A stretch of DNA of 34,791 nucleotides, taken from an uncultured Bariatricus sp. (GTDB lineage Bacteria > Bacillota > Clostridia > Lachnospirales > Lachnospiraceae). Below the pieces are notes generated by a model. The model saw only the letters and a list, made by a program, of their open reading frames with translations, did not search any database and was not told where the DNA came from. The translations under genes were made by a program, and so were the position numbers. The DNA lies in assembly GCA_934320645.1 (NCBI GenBank), contig CAKRFP010000027.1:1-34791 (forward strand), in the 5' to 3' direction. Of this stretch, positions 1 to 9,000 are shown piece by piece; the stretch's first letter is position 1; each line of letters begins with the position of its first letter.

Positions 1-13
1 GAGAATATTTTAG

Positions 14-52
14 CAAAAAAAAGAGAGAAAGTAAACACATTACTTTCTCTCT
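14..52 (-). terminator. Rho-independent terminator after ptsI
   Basis: A perfect 13-bp inverted repeat (22-34 with 40-52, 5-nt loop) is followed on the minus strand by a run of eight T. It lies about 50 bp beyond the ptsI stop and closes the fructose PTS operon. Confidence 0.9.
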
Positions 53-103
53 GATTTCTAACTCTTATTCGCTGTTATTGTTCACAGTAGCTGTATCCCG
101 TAA

Positions 104-1726
104 CTATTTGCTCTCTCTGATCTTCTTTCTGAGCGGAAGTACCATAGCCGGGGATACGGATAATTCGTCGAGTCCCATGCTTAAGAATTCTTCAGTCAGT
201 TCGAGATCGGCTCCGAGTTCTCCGCAGATTCCGATCCATTTTCCCTCTGCGTGGGCATTTTCGGCTGCCATGCGGATCATCGCAAGGACTGCCGGGTGGT
301 GCGGATCGTAGAAGGCATCCAGCTTCTGGTTCTGACGGTCGATCGCCAGCGTGTACTGGGTCAGATCGTTGGTTCCTACGCTGAAGAAATCCACTTCTTT
401 TGCAAGCTCACGGCTCATCATAACGGCGGCCGGTGTCTCGATCATGATTCCCAGTTCCACATCCTCACGGAACGGGATCTGTGCCTCACGAAGCTCTGCT
501 TTCACCTCTTCGATGATCGCCTTGATCTGCTTCACTTCTTTTACCGAAATGATCATCGGGAACATAATGGCGATCTGTCCGTAAGCAGATGCCCGGTACA
601 GGGCACGAAGCTGTGTCTTGAAGATCTCCGGTCTTGTCAGGCAGATACGGATTGCCCGGTATCCCAGTGCCGGGTTCTCTTCTTTGTCAAGTCCAAAGTA
701 ATCTACCTGCTTGTCTGCTCCGATATCCAGAGTACGGATGATGACCTTTTTGCCTGCCATATTTTCTGCAACCTGTTTGTATACCTGGAACTGCTGTTCT
801 TCGGTCGGGAAATCTTCGCTTTCCAGATACAGGAACTCGCTTCGGAAAAGCCCGATCCCTCCTGCATCATTTTTAAGTACAGCGCCCACATCGGAAAGAT
901 TTCCGATGTTCGCATAGACATTGATCTTCTGGCCGGACAGGGTCACATTTTCTTTGCCCTTCAATTCTTCCAGAAGCGCTTTCTGCCTGCGGTCTTCTTC
1001 GCGCTTTTCGGTCATAGCCTTCATGGTCTCTTCATCCGGATCAATGTAGATGGTTCCGGTAAATCCGTCGATGGCTGCCATATGTCCGTCATATTCTTTT
1101 GCAAGCCCTTCTCCCAGACCAATAACAGCCGGGATGTTCATGGTCCTTGCAAGGATTGCCGTATGGGAATTTGCTGATCCGTACATGGTTGCAAAAGCAA
1201 GCACTTTGGACTTGTCGAGCTGAACGGTCTCACTCGGCACCAGATCATCTGCTGCCACGATCACCGGTTCGTCTGCCACAACACCGCTTTCCCCGGCATC
1301 CGAAAGGATACCGAGAAGTCGGTCCGATACATCTTTCACATCGGCTGCACGTCCCTGCATGTAAGCATCATCCATAGATGCAAACATCCGGGAGAAGTTA
1401 TCTCCCGTCGTTGCAACGGCATACTCTGCGTTGACTTCCTGGGTGGTAATAATATTCTTAATCGAATCCACATAATCCAGATCCATCAGCATCATCTGAT
1501 GTACTTCAAAGATTGCCGCATTGGCTTCTCCTACATCTTCCATTGCCTTGTCATACAACTTACCGAGCTGTGCGATCGCAGTCTCCTGGGCCTCCTCAAA
1601 ACGTGCCACCTCTGCTTCGGTATCCTCTACATGATACCGTCTTACCTGCTTTTCCTGTCTTTTATAGAAAGCGATCTTCCCGATGGCCACGCCACCAAAA
1701 ACACTTTTACCACTTAGTGTAATCAT
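104..1726 (-). CDS. ptsI: Phosphoenolpyruvate-protein phosphotransferase (PTS enzyme I)
   Basis: Enzyme I of the sugar phosphotransferase system. It takes phosphate from PEP onto a histidine and passes it to HPr in the cytoplasm. At 540 aa it has the usual family length. The phosphohistidine lies in YGSANSHTAILAR (His188), the PEP-binding barrel contains GIGLFRSEFLY, and the catalytic Cys501 is in GICGELG. The start lies 4 bp after the ptsH stop and its ribosome binding site is inside the end of ptsH, so translation is probably coupled. It is the last gene of the operon. Having the general PTS enzymes downstream of fruA, rather than in a separate ptsHI locus, suggests that fructose induction raises general PTS capacity (inference). 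Confidence 0.97.
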   Translation of the reverse strand: MITLSGKSVFGGVAIGKIAFYKRQEKQVRRYHVEDTEAEVARFEEAQETAIAQLGKLYDKAMEDVGEANAAIFEVHQMMLMDLDYVDSIKNIITTQEVNAEYAVATTGDNFSRMFASMDDAYMQGRAADVKDVSDRLLGILSDAGESGVVADEPVIVAADDLVPSETVQLDKSKVLAFATMYGSANSHTAILARTMNIPAVIGLGEGLAKEYDGHMAAIDGFTGTIYIDPDEETMKAMTEKREEDRRQKALLEELKGKENVTLSGQKINVYANIGNLSDVGAVLKNDAGGIGLFRSEFLYLESEDFPTEEQQFQVYKQVAENMAGKKVIIRTLDIGADKQVDYFGLDKEENPALGYRAIRICLTRPEIFKTQLRALYRASAYGQIAIMFPMIISVKEVKQIKAIIEEVKAELREAQIPFREDVELGIMIETPAAVMMSRELAKEVDFFSVGTNDLTQYTLAIDRQNQKLDAFYDPHHPAVLAMIRMAAENAHAEGKWIGICGELGADLELTEEFLSMGLDELSVSPAMVLPLRKKIRESK

Positions 1727-1730
1727 AATC

Positions 1731-1994
1731 CTACAGATTCTCCTCTAATACTTTCTGGATTTCAGCGATTGCTTCTTCTTCATCTGCACCGTCAGCTGTG
1801 ATGGTGATCTCATTTCCCTGCTTTACGCCAAGGCTCATAACTGCCATAATGCTCTTTGCATTGACTTCACGTGTATCTCCTGCTTTTTTGATCTTAATAT
1901 CGGAAGTTTTTTTCGCAATTGCTTTTACCAGAATTCCTGCCGGTCTTGCGTGGATTCCCTGTGCATCTGTTACTACATACTTAAATTCTTTCAT
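1731..1994 (-). CDS. ptsH: Phosphocarrier protein HPr
   Basis: Small cytoplasmic phosphocarrier, 87 aa, that moves phosphate from enzyme I to the sugar-specific EIIA domains. The catalytic motif GIHARPAG places the phosphohistidine at His15. The regulatory serine motif AKSIMAVMSLG is present with Ser48, the equivalent of Bacillus Ser46, displaced by a 2-residue insertion before it. Conservation of this site implies control by HPr kinase and CcpA-type catabolite repression (family knowledge; neither partner is in the window). It sits between fruA and ptsI with a good AGGAGTG-type site in front of the ATG. HPr rather than an FPr fusion is supported by its length and by the separate EIIA domain in FruA. 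Confidence 0.97.
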   Translation of the reverse strand: MKEFKYVVTDAQGIHARPAGILVKAIAKKTSDIKIKKAGDTREVNAKSIMAVMSLGVKQGNEITITADGADEEEAIAEIQKVLEENL

Positions 1995-2040
1995 GATTCA
2001 ACACTCCTGTTCTTTAAAAATTATTTAGAAAATTTACAAG

Positions 2041-3978
2041 TTACTGCTCTGCTTTCAATGGCTTTTTGAGTAATACAATTCCCGCCATTGCTACAACAGC
2101 TCCTACAACCAATGCTATCAAAAACATCAATGGGTTGTCAATAATTCCGATGACAAAAATCCCTCCGTGCGGAGCTCTTGATCCGCATCCAAACATCATG
2201 GATAATGCGCCTGCTACTGCAGAACCAACCACACATGGCGGAATGATTCGAAGCGGATCAGATGCTGCAAATGGAATGGCTCCTTCTGTAATAAAGGAAA
2301 GTCCCATGATGTAGTTTGTGATAGTTGTCTGCTGTTCACTCTTTGTGAAACGGTTTTTAAAAAATGTGGTGGCAAGTGCGATTGCGATCGGTGGAACCAT
2401 ACCTCCGATCATAACAGATGCCATAATATCAAACTGCCCACTTGCGATGGACGCCGTTCCAAATACATATGCCGTTTTGTTGAACGGTCCGCCAAAATCA
2501 ATGGACATCATACCTGCAAGAACCGCTCCCAGAAGCATCTTGCTGGATTCTCCCATTCCTGAAAGGACATTATTCAGCCAGGTGTTAAATGCTCCAACCG
2601 GTGGGTTTACGATAAAGATCATAAATGCACCCATGATCAGGATTCCGAAGAATGGATACAGAAGAACCGGTTTTGTCCCTTCCAGAGTTTTCGGAAGCTT
2701 GTCAAACAATTTCTTCAGTCCGATCATCAGGTACCCTGCTGCAAATCCGGCGATCAGTGCACCGAAGAATCCGGATGAAATCCATGCGTCTTCTGCAAGG
2801 AATACGGAAGTTCCGGCTTTTGCAAGAAGTCCGCCTACAATACCAGGCATCAATGCCGGTCTGTCACCGATCGCCATTGCGATATAACCGGCAAGGATCG
2901 GGAACATCATCCCAAATGCTGTATTTCCAACGGTGTTGAAGAATTTTGCAAGTGGAGTTCCGCTACCAAATGCTGTTGTACCTGCATTTGCACCGTCAAC
3001 CAGGAAAGAAAGTGCGATCAGGATTCCACCGCCGATTACGAACGGAAGCATATGGGATACTCCATTCATCAGGCTCTTATAAATCTTACGTCCAATGGTA
3101 TCTCCGTCAGAGGATGCACCACCCTCTTCTGTTGCTCCACCCTTGCTGTGATAAACTGGAGCGTTTCCGCTCAAGGCACGTTCGATCAGCTCCTGTGCTT
3201 TGTTGATTCCGTCAGATACCTTTGTACTGATCAGCGGCTTGCCGTCAAATCTTGCCATTGCGACATCCTTGTCGGCTGCAATAATGATACAGTCACAGGC
3301 AGCGATTTCTTCCGGTGTCAGTACGTTCTTGGCACCACCGGATCCGTTTGTTTCTACCTTGATGGTAACTCCCATTTCTTTCGCTTTCTTTTCCAGACCT
3401 TCCGCCGCCATGTAAGTATGGGCGATACCGGTCGGGCATGCGGTAACTGCGAGGATCTGATACGGTTTTGCAGATGCATCCGCCGGAGCTTCTGCTTTTT
3501 CTTCTGCTTCTTCCGGGAATTTTTCTTTCTCGGCTGCATCAACATAAGCAAGAAATTCATCAACATCCTTTGCATGAAGCAGATTGTTTCTGAAATCCTC
3601 ATCCATCAGAAGCATGGACAGACGACTGAGTACTTCCAGATGTACATTGTCCTCTGTATTCGGTGCTGCGATCAGGAAAATAAGGTATGCCGGTTCTCCG
3701 TCCAGAGAATCGTAGTCTACACCCTCCGGAAGTACCATGGCTGCAAGTCCCGGTGCGCTTACCGCTTCAGTCTTGCCATGCGGGATTGCAATGCCTTCAC
3801 CAATTCCGGTAGTTCCTTCTTCTTCTCGTTTGAAGACAGTGTCACGATAGGTGTCAATGTCATTGATGTTCCCGCCTTTTGCCATCAGATCGACCATTTC
3901 ACGGATGACCTGCTCTTTGGATTCTGCCTTGCCATTGAGGCAAATACTTTGCTTTTTGAGTAAGTCTGTAATCTTCAT
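2041..3978 (-). CDS. fruA: PTS fructose transporter subunit IIABC
   Basis: Membrane permease that imports fructose and phosphorylates it to fructose 1-phosphate, the substrate of the adjacent FruK. Domains in order: EIIA (about 1-145, phosphohistidine in GIAIPHGKT, His67), an Ala/Glu-rich linker, EIIB (about 173-270, phosphocysteine in VTACPTGIAHT, Cys181), a second linker, and EIIC (about 300-640) with many membrane segments and the GGPFNKTAY and RAPHGG motifs of the fructose/mannitol family. I chose the ATG at 3978 (645 aa) because GGGAGGA lies 10 nt before it. The ATG six codons upstream has no ribosome binding site. It follows fruK by 24 nt. Confidence 0.96.
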   Translation of the reverse strand: MKITDLLKKQSICLNGKAESKEQVIREMVDLMAKGGNINDIDTYRDTVFKREEEGTTGIGEGIAIPHGKTEAVSAPGLAAMVLPEGVDYDSLDGEPAYLIFLIAAPNTEDNVHLEVLSRLSMLLMDEDFRNNLLHAKDVDEFLAYVDAAEKEKFPEEAEEKAEAPADASAKPYQILAVTACPTGIAHTYMAAEGLEKKAKEMGVTIKVETNGSGGAKNVLTPEEIAACDCIIIAADKDVAMARFDGKPLISTKVSDGINKAQELIERALSGNAPVYHSKGGATEEGGASSDGDTIGRKIYKSLMNGVSHMLPFVIGGGILIALSFLVDGANAGTTAFGSGTPLAKFFNTVGNTAFGMMFPILAGYIAMAIGDRPALMPGIVGGLLAKAGTSVFLAEDAWISSGFFGALIAGFAAGYLMIGLKKLFDKLPKTLEGTKPVLLYPFFGILIMGAFMIFIVNPPVGAFNTWLNNVLSGMGESSKMLLGAVLAGMMSIDFGGPFNKTAYVFGTASIASGQFDIMASVMIGGMVPPIAIALATTFFKNRFTKSEQQTTITNYIMGLSFITEGAIPFAASDPLRIIPPCVVGSAVAGALSMMFGCGSRAPHGGIFVIGIIDNPLMFLIALVVGAVVAMAGIVLLKKPLKAEQ

Positions 3979-4002
3979 CTTGTCATTTCCTCCCATTTGG
4001 TT

Positions 4003-4923
4003 TTATATATGATACACTTCTGCCGGTTCACCAAGAAGTGCAACAATCTCATCTCTTGTAGCGAGCCATGAACAGAATGCCGAAGCACTTCCTGCCGCCA
4101 CACCCAGCCGGAATGCTTTTTCCATATCTTTTGTATTCAGATATCCGGTAATAAATCCTGCCACCATAGAATCACCTGCGCCAACAGAATTGACAACCTT
4201 TCCTTTCGGAGGCATGGTCTCATAGACTTTTCCCTCCTTTGTCACAAGGATCGCTCCGTCACCTGCCATGGATACCAGTACATGCTGTGCTCCAAGTGCC
4301 TGTAACTTCTTCGCATGAATGATGATGTCTTCTTTTCTCTTCAGTTCTACGTTAAACATCTCACCTAACTCATGGTTGTTCGGTTTGATCAGGAACGGAT
4401 GATATTTCATAACTTTTAAAAGGAGATCCTTCGTTGCATCCACTACAAAACGGATTTCTTTTCCGGAAAGTCTCTCCAGGATCCTCTCATAAATATCTTC
4501 CGGCAGAGTATTCGGAATACTTCCTGCAAGGATCAGTACATCGCCTTCTTCCAGCTTATCCAGCTTTTCATATAATGCCTGGAGCGCTTCTTCTGTGATA
4601 ACCGGTCCCTGTCCGTTGATCTCAGTTTCAGTTCCTGCATTGATCTTTACATTGATTCGGCTGTTGCCTTCTTTTAATGGGATAAAATCTGTCTCACATC
4701 CGAACTCTTCCAGCATCTTTTCCAGCACATCTCCGGTAAATCCTGCCTTGAATCCAAGCGCTTTGCTCTTAAGTCCCAGATTGGAAAGGATCACAGATAC
4801 GTTGTTTCCTTTTCCTCCCGGATAGATATGTTCGCTTGTTGTCCGGTTGATCTCTCCCGGGATCAGCTGATCTGCCTGTACCACATAGTCCAGAGACGGG
4901 TTAAATGTCACTGTGTAAATCAT
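4003..4923 (-). CDS. fruK: 1-phosphofructokinase
   Basis: PfkB-family sugar kinase of 306 aa that converts fructose 1-phosphate to fructose 1,6-bisphosphate. The substrate loop GGKGNN is at 36-41 and the C-terminal PfkB signature GAGDSMVAG puts the catalytic base at Asp251. The position between a DeoR regulator and FruA makes fructose 1-phosphate the likely substrate, rather than tagatose 6-phosphate as in the related LacC. Its ATG overlaps the fruR stop by one base (TAATG), a typical translational coupling arrangement. Confidence 0.96.
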   Translation of the reverse strand: MIYTVTFNPSLDYVVQADQLIPGEINRTTSEHIYPGGKGNNVSVILSNLGLKSKALGFKAGFTGDVLEKMLEEFGCETDFIPLKEGNSRINVKINAGTETEINGQGPVITEEALQALYEKLDKLEEGDVLILAGSIPNTLPEDIYERILERLSGKEIRFVVDATKDLLLKVMKYHPFLIKPNNHELGEMFNVELKRKEDIIIHAKKLQALGAQHVLVSMAGDGAILVTKEGKVYETMPPKGKVVNSVGAGDSMVAGFITGYLNTKDMEKAFRLGVAAGSASAFCSWLATRDEIVALLGEPAEVYHI

Positions 4924-5672
4924 TATTTTGCAACCTCCACAATATTTTTATATTTGTTAAATGTAGCATCCTTAAGCTTTGTTGTAATGATGTCCACTGC
5001 ATCCAGTTCTGAAAATGTCACCGGTGCTACCTGACCGAATTTGGTTGAATCTGCAAGGATGTAAGCCTTTGCGCTTCTTAAGATTGCCATCTCTTTGATC
5101 GCAGCCTCCCGGATATCCGGTGTGGTGCATCCACTCTCTATATGAATCCCATTGGTTCCGAAGAATCCTTTTGTGAAATGGTATCTTCCCAGGGTTTTCA
5201 TTGCTTCCTCTCCGACCAGTGCCAGCGTTGCTTCTTTTAATTCACCACCGATCAGATAGACTTTACATCCTTTCTGTGTCAGTTTCTTCGCATGCATGAT
5301 CCCGTTTGTCACATACACAGCGTCCTGCTCTGTCAGGAAGTCAATCAGGAAATCTGTAGTCGTTCCGGCATCGATATAAACAAAATCATCTTTTTCAATC
5401 AAAGCTGCCGCATACTTTCCGATCTGTACTTTTTCATCGATGTTCAGATCCTGTCTGACTGCAACAGATTCATCTCTGGTGTACTGCGCCATATTGACTG
5501 CGGTTGCACCACCATGTACCTTGATCAGCTTTCCTTTTTTATGAAGTGTTGTCAGATCTCTTCGTATAGTTGATTCTGATGTATCCAGAAGCTCGGTCAG
5601 TTCCTGAACGGTTATAGTCTTGTGTTCTTCGACTAGTTTCAGGATCTCGCGGAATCTTTCTTCTGCAAGCAC
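4923..5672 (-). CDS. fruR: DeoR-family regulator of the fructose operon
   Basis: DeoR/GlpR-type transcription factor, 249 aa with the start used here. An N-terminal winged helix-turn-helix (about 15-52, with TSESTIRRDL as the recognition helix) is followed by a sugar-phosphate-binding isomerase-like domain (IDAGTTTD motif). Members of this family at fru operons usually respond to fructose 1-phosphate. I prefer the GTG at 5672: GGAGGTG sits 6 nt before it, and the protein then opens with the usual LAEERF family start. An ATG at 5687 is in frame but its own upstream sequence has no ribosome binding site and it overlaps this Shine-Dalgarno. As first gene of the operon it is probably autoregulated through the repeats upstream. 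Confidence 0.93.
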   Translation of the reverse strand: MLAEERFREILKLVEEHKTITVQELTELLDTSESTIRRDLTTLHKKGKLIKVHGGATAVNMAQYTRDESVAVRQDLNIDEKVQIGKYAAALIEKDDFVYIDAGTTTDFLIDFLTEQDAVYVTNGIMHAKKLTQKGCKVYLIGGELKEATLALVGEEAMKTLGRYHFTKGFFGTNGIHIESGCTTPDIREAAIKEMAILRSAKAYILADSTKFGQVAPVTFSELDAVDIITTKLKDATFNKYKNIVEVAK

Positions 5673-5728
5673 TTTATTCACCTCCATTTGACTGTTTCTG
5701 ATTATTTTGATTGTACTTTTTGATATTT

Positions 5729-5744
5729 AATCATTTTCAATCAT
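5729..5744 (-). promoter_or_regulatory. Candidate FruR operator, downstream copy
   Basis: On the minus strand this 16-mer reads ATGATTGAAAATGATT. It differs at one base from the 16-mer at 5802-5817. It lies about 25-40 bp downstream of the expected transcription start of the fru operon. DeoR-family repressors commonly bind repeated sites of this kind. Assignment to FruR is inferred from position. Confidence 0.6.
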
Positions 5745-5774
5745 TTATTTTCTTTTTCGTTCATCTTCAAATCT

Positions 5775-5803
5775 AATATATCGCCGTTTTCAGTCAAAGT
5801 CAA
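5775..5803 (-). promoter_or_regulatory. Sigma-A promoter of the fru operon
   Basis: On the minus strand: TTGACT (-35, 5798-5803), 17-bp spacer, TATATT (-10, 5775-5780). It predicts a leader of roughly 95 nt before the fruR GTG. Within the spacer, TGAAAACGGCGATA (5779-5792) matches 12 of 14 positions of the catabolite-responsive element consensus TGWAANCGNTNWCA, a weak candidate CcpA site. Confidence 0.75.
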
Positions 5804-5817
5804 TCATTTTCACTCAT
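5802..5817 (-). promoter_or_regulatory. Candidate FruR operator, upstream copy
   Basis: On the minus strand this reads ATGAGTGAAAATGATT, a near copy of the 5729-5744 site in the same orientation, overlapping the edge of the -35 box. The sites are 73 bp apart, about seven helical turns, so two bound repressors would face the same side of the DNA. Confidence 0.6.
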
Positions 5818-5954
5818 AAATAACTACCAAAAAATATCGTGTGATTTTGTGCATTTTAACGGTAAGGTAGTGAACCAAGAACAAACCTTTACACATTCTT
5901 ATATTTTGTAAGATAATTATTTCTATCCACATAAGTGAAATTTTTTCTTATACC

Positions 5955-6021
5955 AAAAAAGCCAAAGCACTTTTCAAGTTATGTTGAGTGATAACTTCTC
6001 TTTAAGTGCGTTGGCTTTTTT
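5955..6021 (-). terminator. Terminator after polC
   Basis: Long imperfect hairpin with GCCAA and AGTGC/GCACTT arms and an inner GTTAT/ATAAC stem, bordered by A-runs on one side and T-runs on the other. It can therefore end transcription in either direction. It begins about 18 bp after the polC stop. The rest of 5818-5954 shows no gene or recognisable element. Confidence 0.85.
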
Positions 6022-6038
6022 ATCTCAGATATTATAAT

Positions 6039-9000
6039 TTAAGCGAAATCGAACAGAGACAGCTGGTTTGTCTCCGGGAGGTCGCCCAGCAGACCCATAT
6101 CTGCCATCAAGTCAACCAGTGTTTTGCTGACTTTTGTTCTTTGACGGAAGTCATCCTTTGAAAGGTATGGCCCGTCTTTAGCGGCAATTTCCATGGCCTC
6201 AGCGGCTTTGTCACCCATGCCGTCAATGGTGTTGAACGGTGGAAGGAGCTTGTCGCCGACGATCTGGAACTTGGATGCTTTGGATTTGTAGATATCGATT
6301 GGTAAGAAATCAAATCCTCTGGCATACATTTCCAGTACGTTTTTCATATCTTTTAAGGTATCCTGATCTTTTTTGCTGAGCTGGTTGAGTTCGGCTTTTC
6401 TTTTATATTCTTTCATATGGTAGAGAAGCTTTTCTTTTCCCTGTCCCATCAGTTCGTAAGAAAATGCAGATGCACGGATTCCGAAGTATGCCGCATAATA
6501 GGCAAGCGGATAATTGATCTTGCAGTAGGCAATCCGGTATGCCATCATGACATAAGCTGCAGCATGGGCTTTCGGGAACATGTATTTGATCCGCTCACAG
6601 GACCAGATATACCATTCCGGCACGTCATGCTCCAGCATATCTTTTTTAAACTGCGGCCATTCCTTACATTTTCCTTTTGCAACGGTTCCTTTACGCACAC
6701 GCTCCATGATCGTGAAGGATTCTTCACTTTCAACGCCTTTGTTGATCAGATAAGTCATGATATCATCACGGGTACAGATTGCCGTGGAAATGGTTGCCTT
6801 CCCTTCTTCAATCAGCGTCTGTGCATTGTTCAGCCACACATCTGTTCCATGAGACAGACCGGAAATACGGATCAGGTCCGAAAGCGTCTTTGGCTTGGTA
6901 TCAATTACCATCTGGATAACAAACTCTGTCCCAAATTCCGGTACTCCCAGGCAGCCAAGCGGACAGCCGTCAATATCCTCCGGTGTGATTCCGAGCACCT
7001 CTGTTCCTGCAAAAAGCCCCATTACACCCGGATCATCCAATGGAATATCGGTCGCTTTAAATACATTATTCACTCCATCGTATTCGTTGTCCATCGCATC
7101 GGAATTGATCAGCTCTTCCAGCGTTTTGATCATGGTCGGATCATCGTGTCCGAGAATATCAAGCTTCAGAAGGTTGTGGTCGATGGAATGGTAGTCAAAG
7201 TGTGTGGTGATAATGTCCGTCGTCATATCATTTGCCGGATGCTGAATCGGGGTGAAGGAGTTGATATCTTCTCCATGTGGAAGAACAACGATTCCACCAG
7301 GGTGCTGTCCGGTGCTTCGCCGGATTCCGGTACAGCCAGCTACGATACGGTCAATCTCGCAGTTTCGCTTACGGTCACCACGCTCCTCATAATAATTCTT
7401 CACATATCCATAAGCCGTCTTTTCTGCAAGTGCGGCAATGGTTCCGGCACGGAAGGTCTGACCTTTTCCGAAAATAACCTCAGTGTACTTATGTGCCTTA
7501 CTCTGGTAATCTCCGGAGAAGTTCAGGTCGATATCCGGCTCTTTGTTTCCCTTGAATCCAAGGAAAGTCTCAAATGGAATGTCAAATCCGTCTTTGACCA
7601 GCTTCTGTCCACAGACCGGACAGTTCTTATCCGGCATATCGTGTCCGCAGCCACCCACATATTTTTTCACTTCTTCCGAATCAAAATCACTATAGTGACA
7701 ATTGCTGCAATAGTAATGTGGCACCAGAGGATTGACCTCCGTGATTCCTGCCATAGTTGCAACGAACGAAGATCCTACCGAACCACGGGATCCTACCAGG
7801 TAACCGTCCTCGTTGGATTTCCATACCAGCTTCTGCGCAATGATATACATAACCGCAAATCCATTGGAAATGATGGAATTCAGCTCTCTTTCCAGTCGTT
7901 CATGTACAATCTCCGGGAGCGGATCCCCATACATGGAATGGGCTTTATTATAACAGATATCTCGCAGCATCTGGTCGGAATTCTCAATAACCGGAGGACA
8001 CTTATCCGGGCGAACCGGAGAAATCTTCTCGATCATATCCGCAATCAGATTGGTGTTCTTGATCACAACTTCATATGCTTTTTCCGAACCAAGGTATGCA
8101 AATTCATCCAGCATTTCCTCCGTTGTACGAAGGTATAGTGGTGCCTGGTTATCGGCATCTCCAAATCCTTTTCCTGCCATGATGATCCGGCGGTACACCT
8201 CATCCTCCGGATCCATGAAATGCACGTCACAGGTTCCCACAACCGGTTTGTGGAATTGTTCGCCAAGATGCACGATCTTCCGGTTCAGATCCATGATATC
8301 TTCCATGGAATTGACGGAAGTCACCTTGTCACTTTCTATCATAAAAGCATTATTTCCAAGCGGCTGGATTTCCAGATAATCATAGAAATCCACGATCTTC
8401 GCGATGGTCTCATCCGGCTTTCCATCCAAAAGTGCCCGGTAAAGCTCCCCGGCTTCACAGGCGCTTCCCACGATCAATCCTTCCCGGTGCTCATTTAACA
8501 CACTTTTCGGAATACGGGGTCTGCGGTTATAGTAGACAAGATGTGATACCGAAACCAGCTGATACAAATTCACTCGTCCAATGTCATTTCTTGCAAGGAT
8601 AATGACATGGTATGTCGGAAGCTTTTTAATGGAATCCGGGTTCAGATCCCCGAATTCATTAACCTTTGAAAGCGTGGTCAAATCCCGCTCTTTGAGCATC
8701 TGCACAAATTTCACAAAAATCTCAGCCGTACATCCCGCATCATCTACTGCACGGTGGTGATTCTCCAGTGAAATATTTAAAGCTTTTGCAACGGTATCCA
8801 GCTTGAAACGGTTCAGTGCCGGAAGCAGGACACGGGCAAGTGCTACGGTATCTACATAAGTAAAATCTGTCTCAATCTTCTGTCTTTTGCAGTTCTGCTC
8901 GATAAATCCCACATCAAAAGAAGCATTGTGCGCCACCAGAACCGCATCGCCAATAAAATCTATAAACTGCGGCAGGATCGTCTCAATGTCCGGCGAACCG

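Noticed and set aside
6417..8138. A plus-strand open frame of 573 codons
   Set aside because: It is the shadow of polC on the opposite strand, with Cys/His/Ile-rich composition typical of antisense frames.
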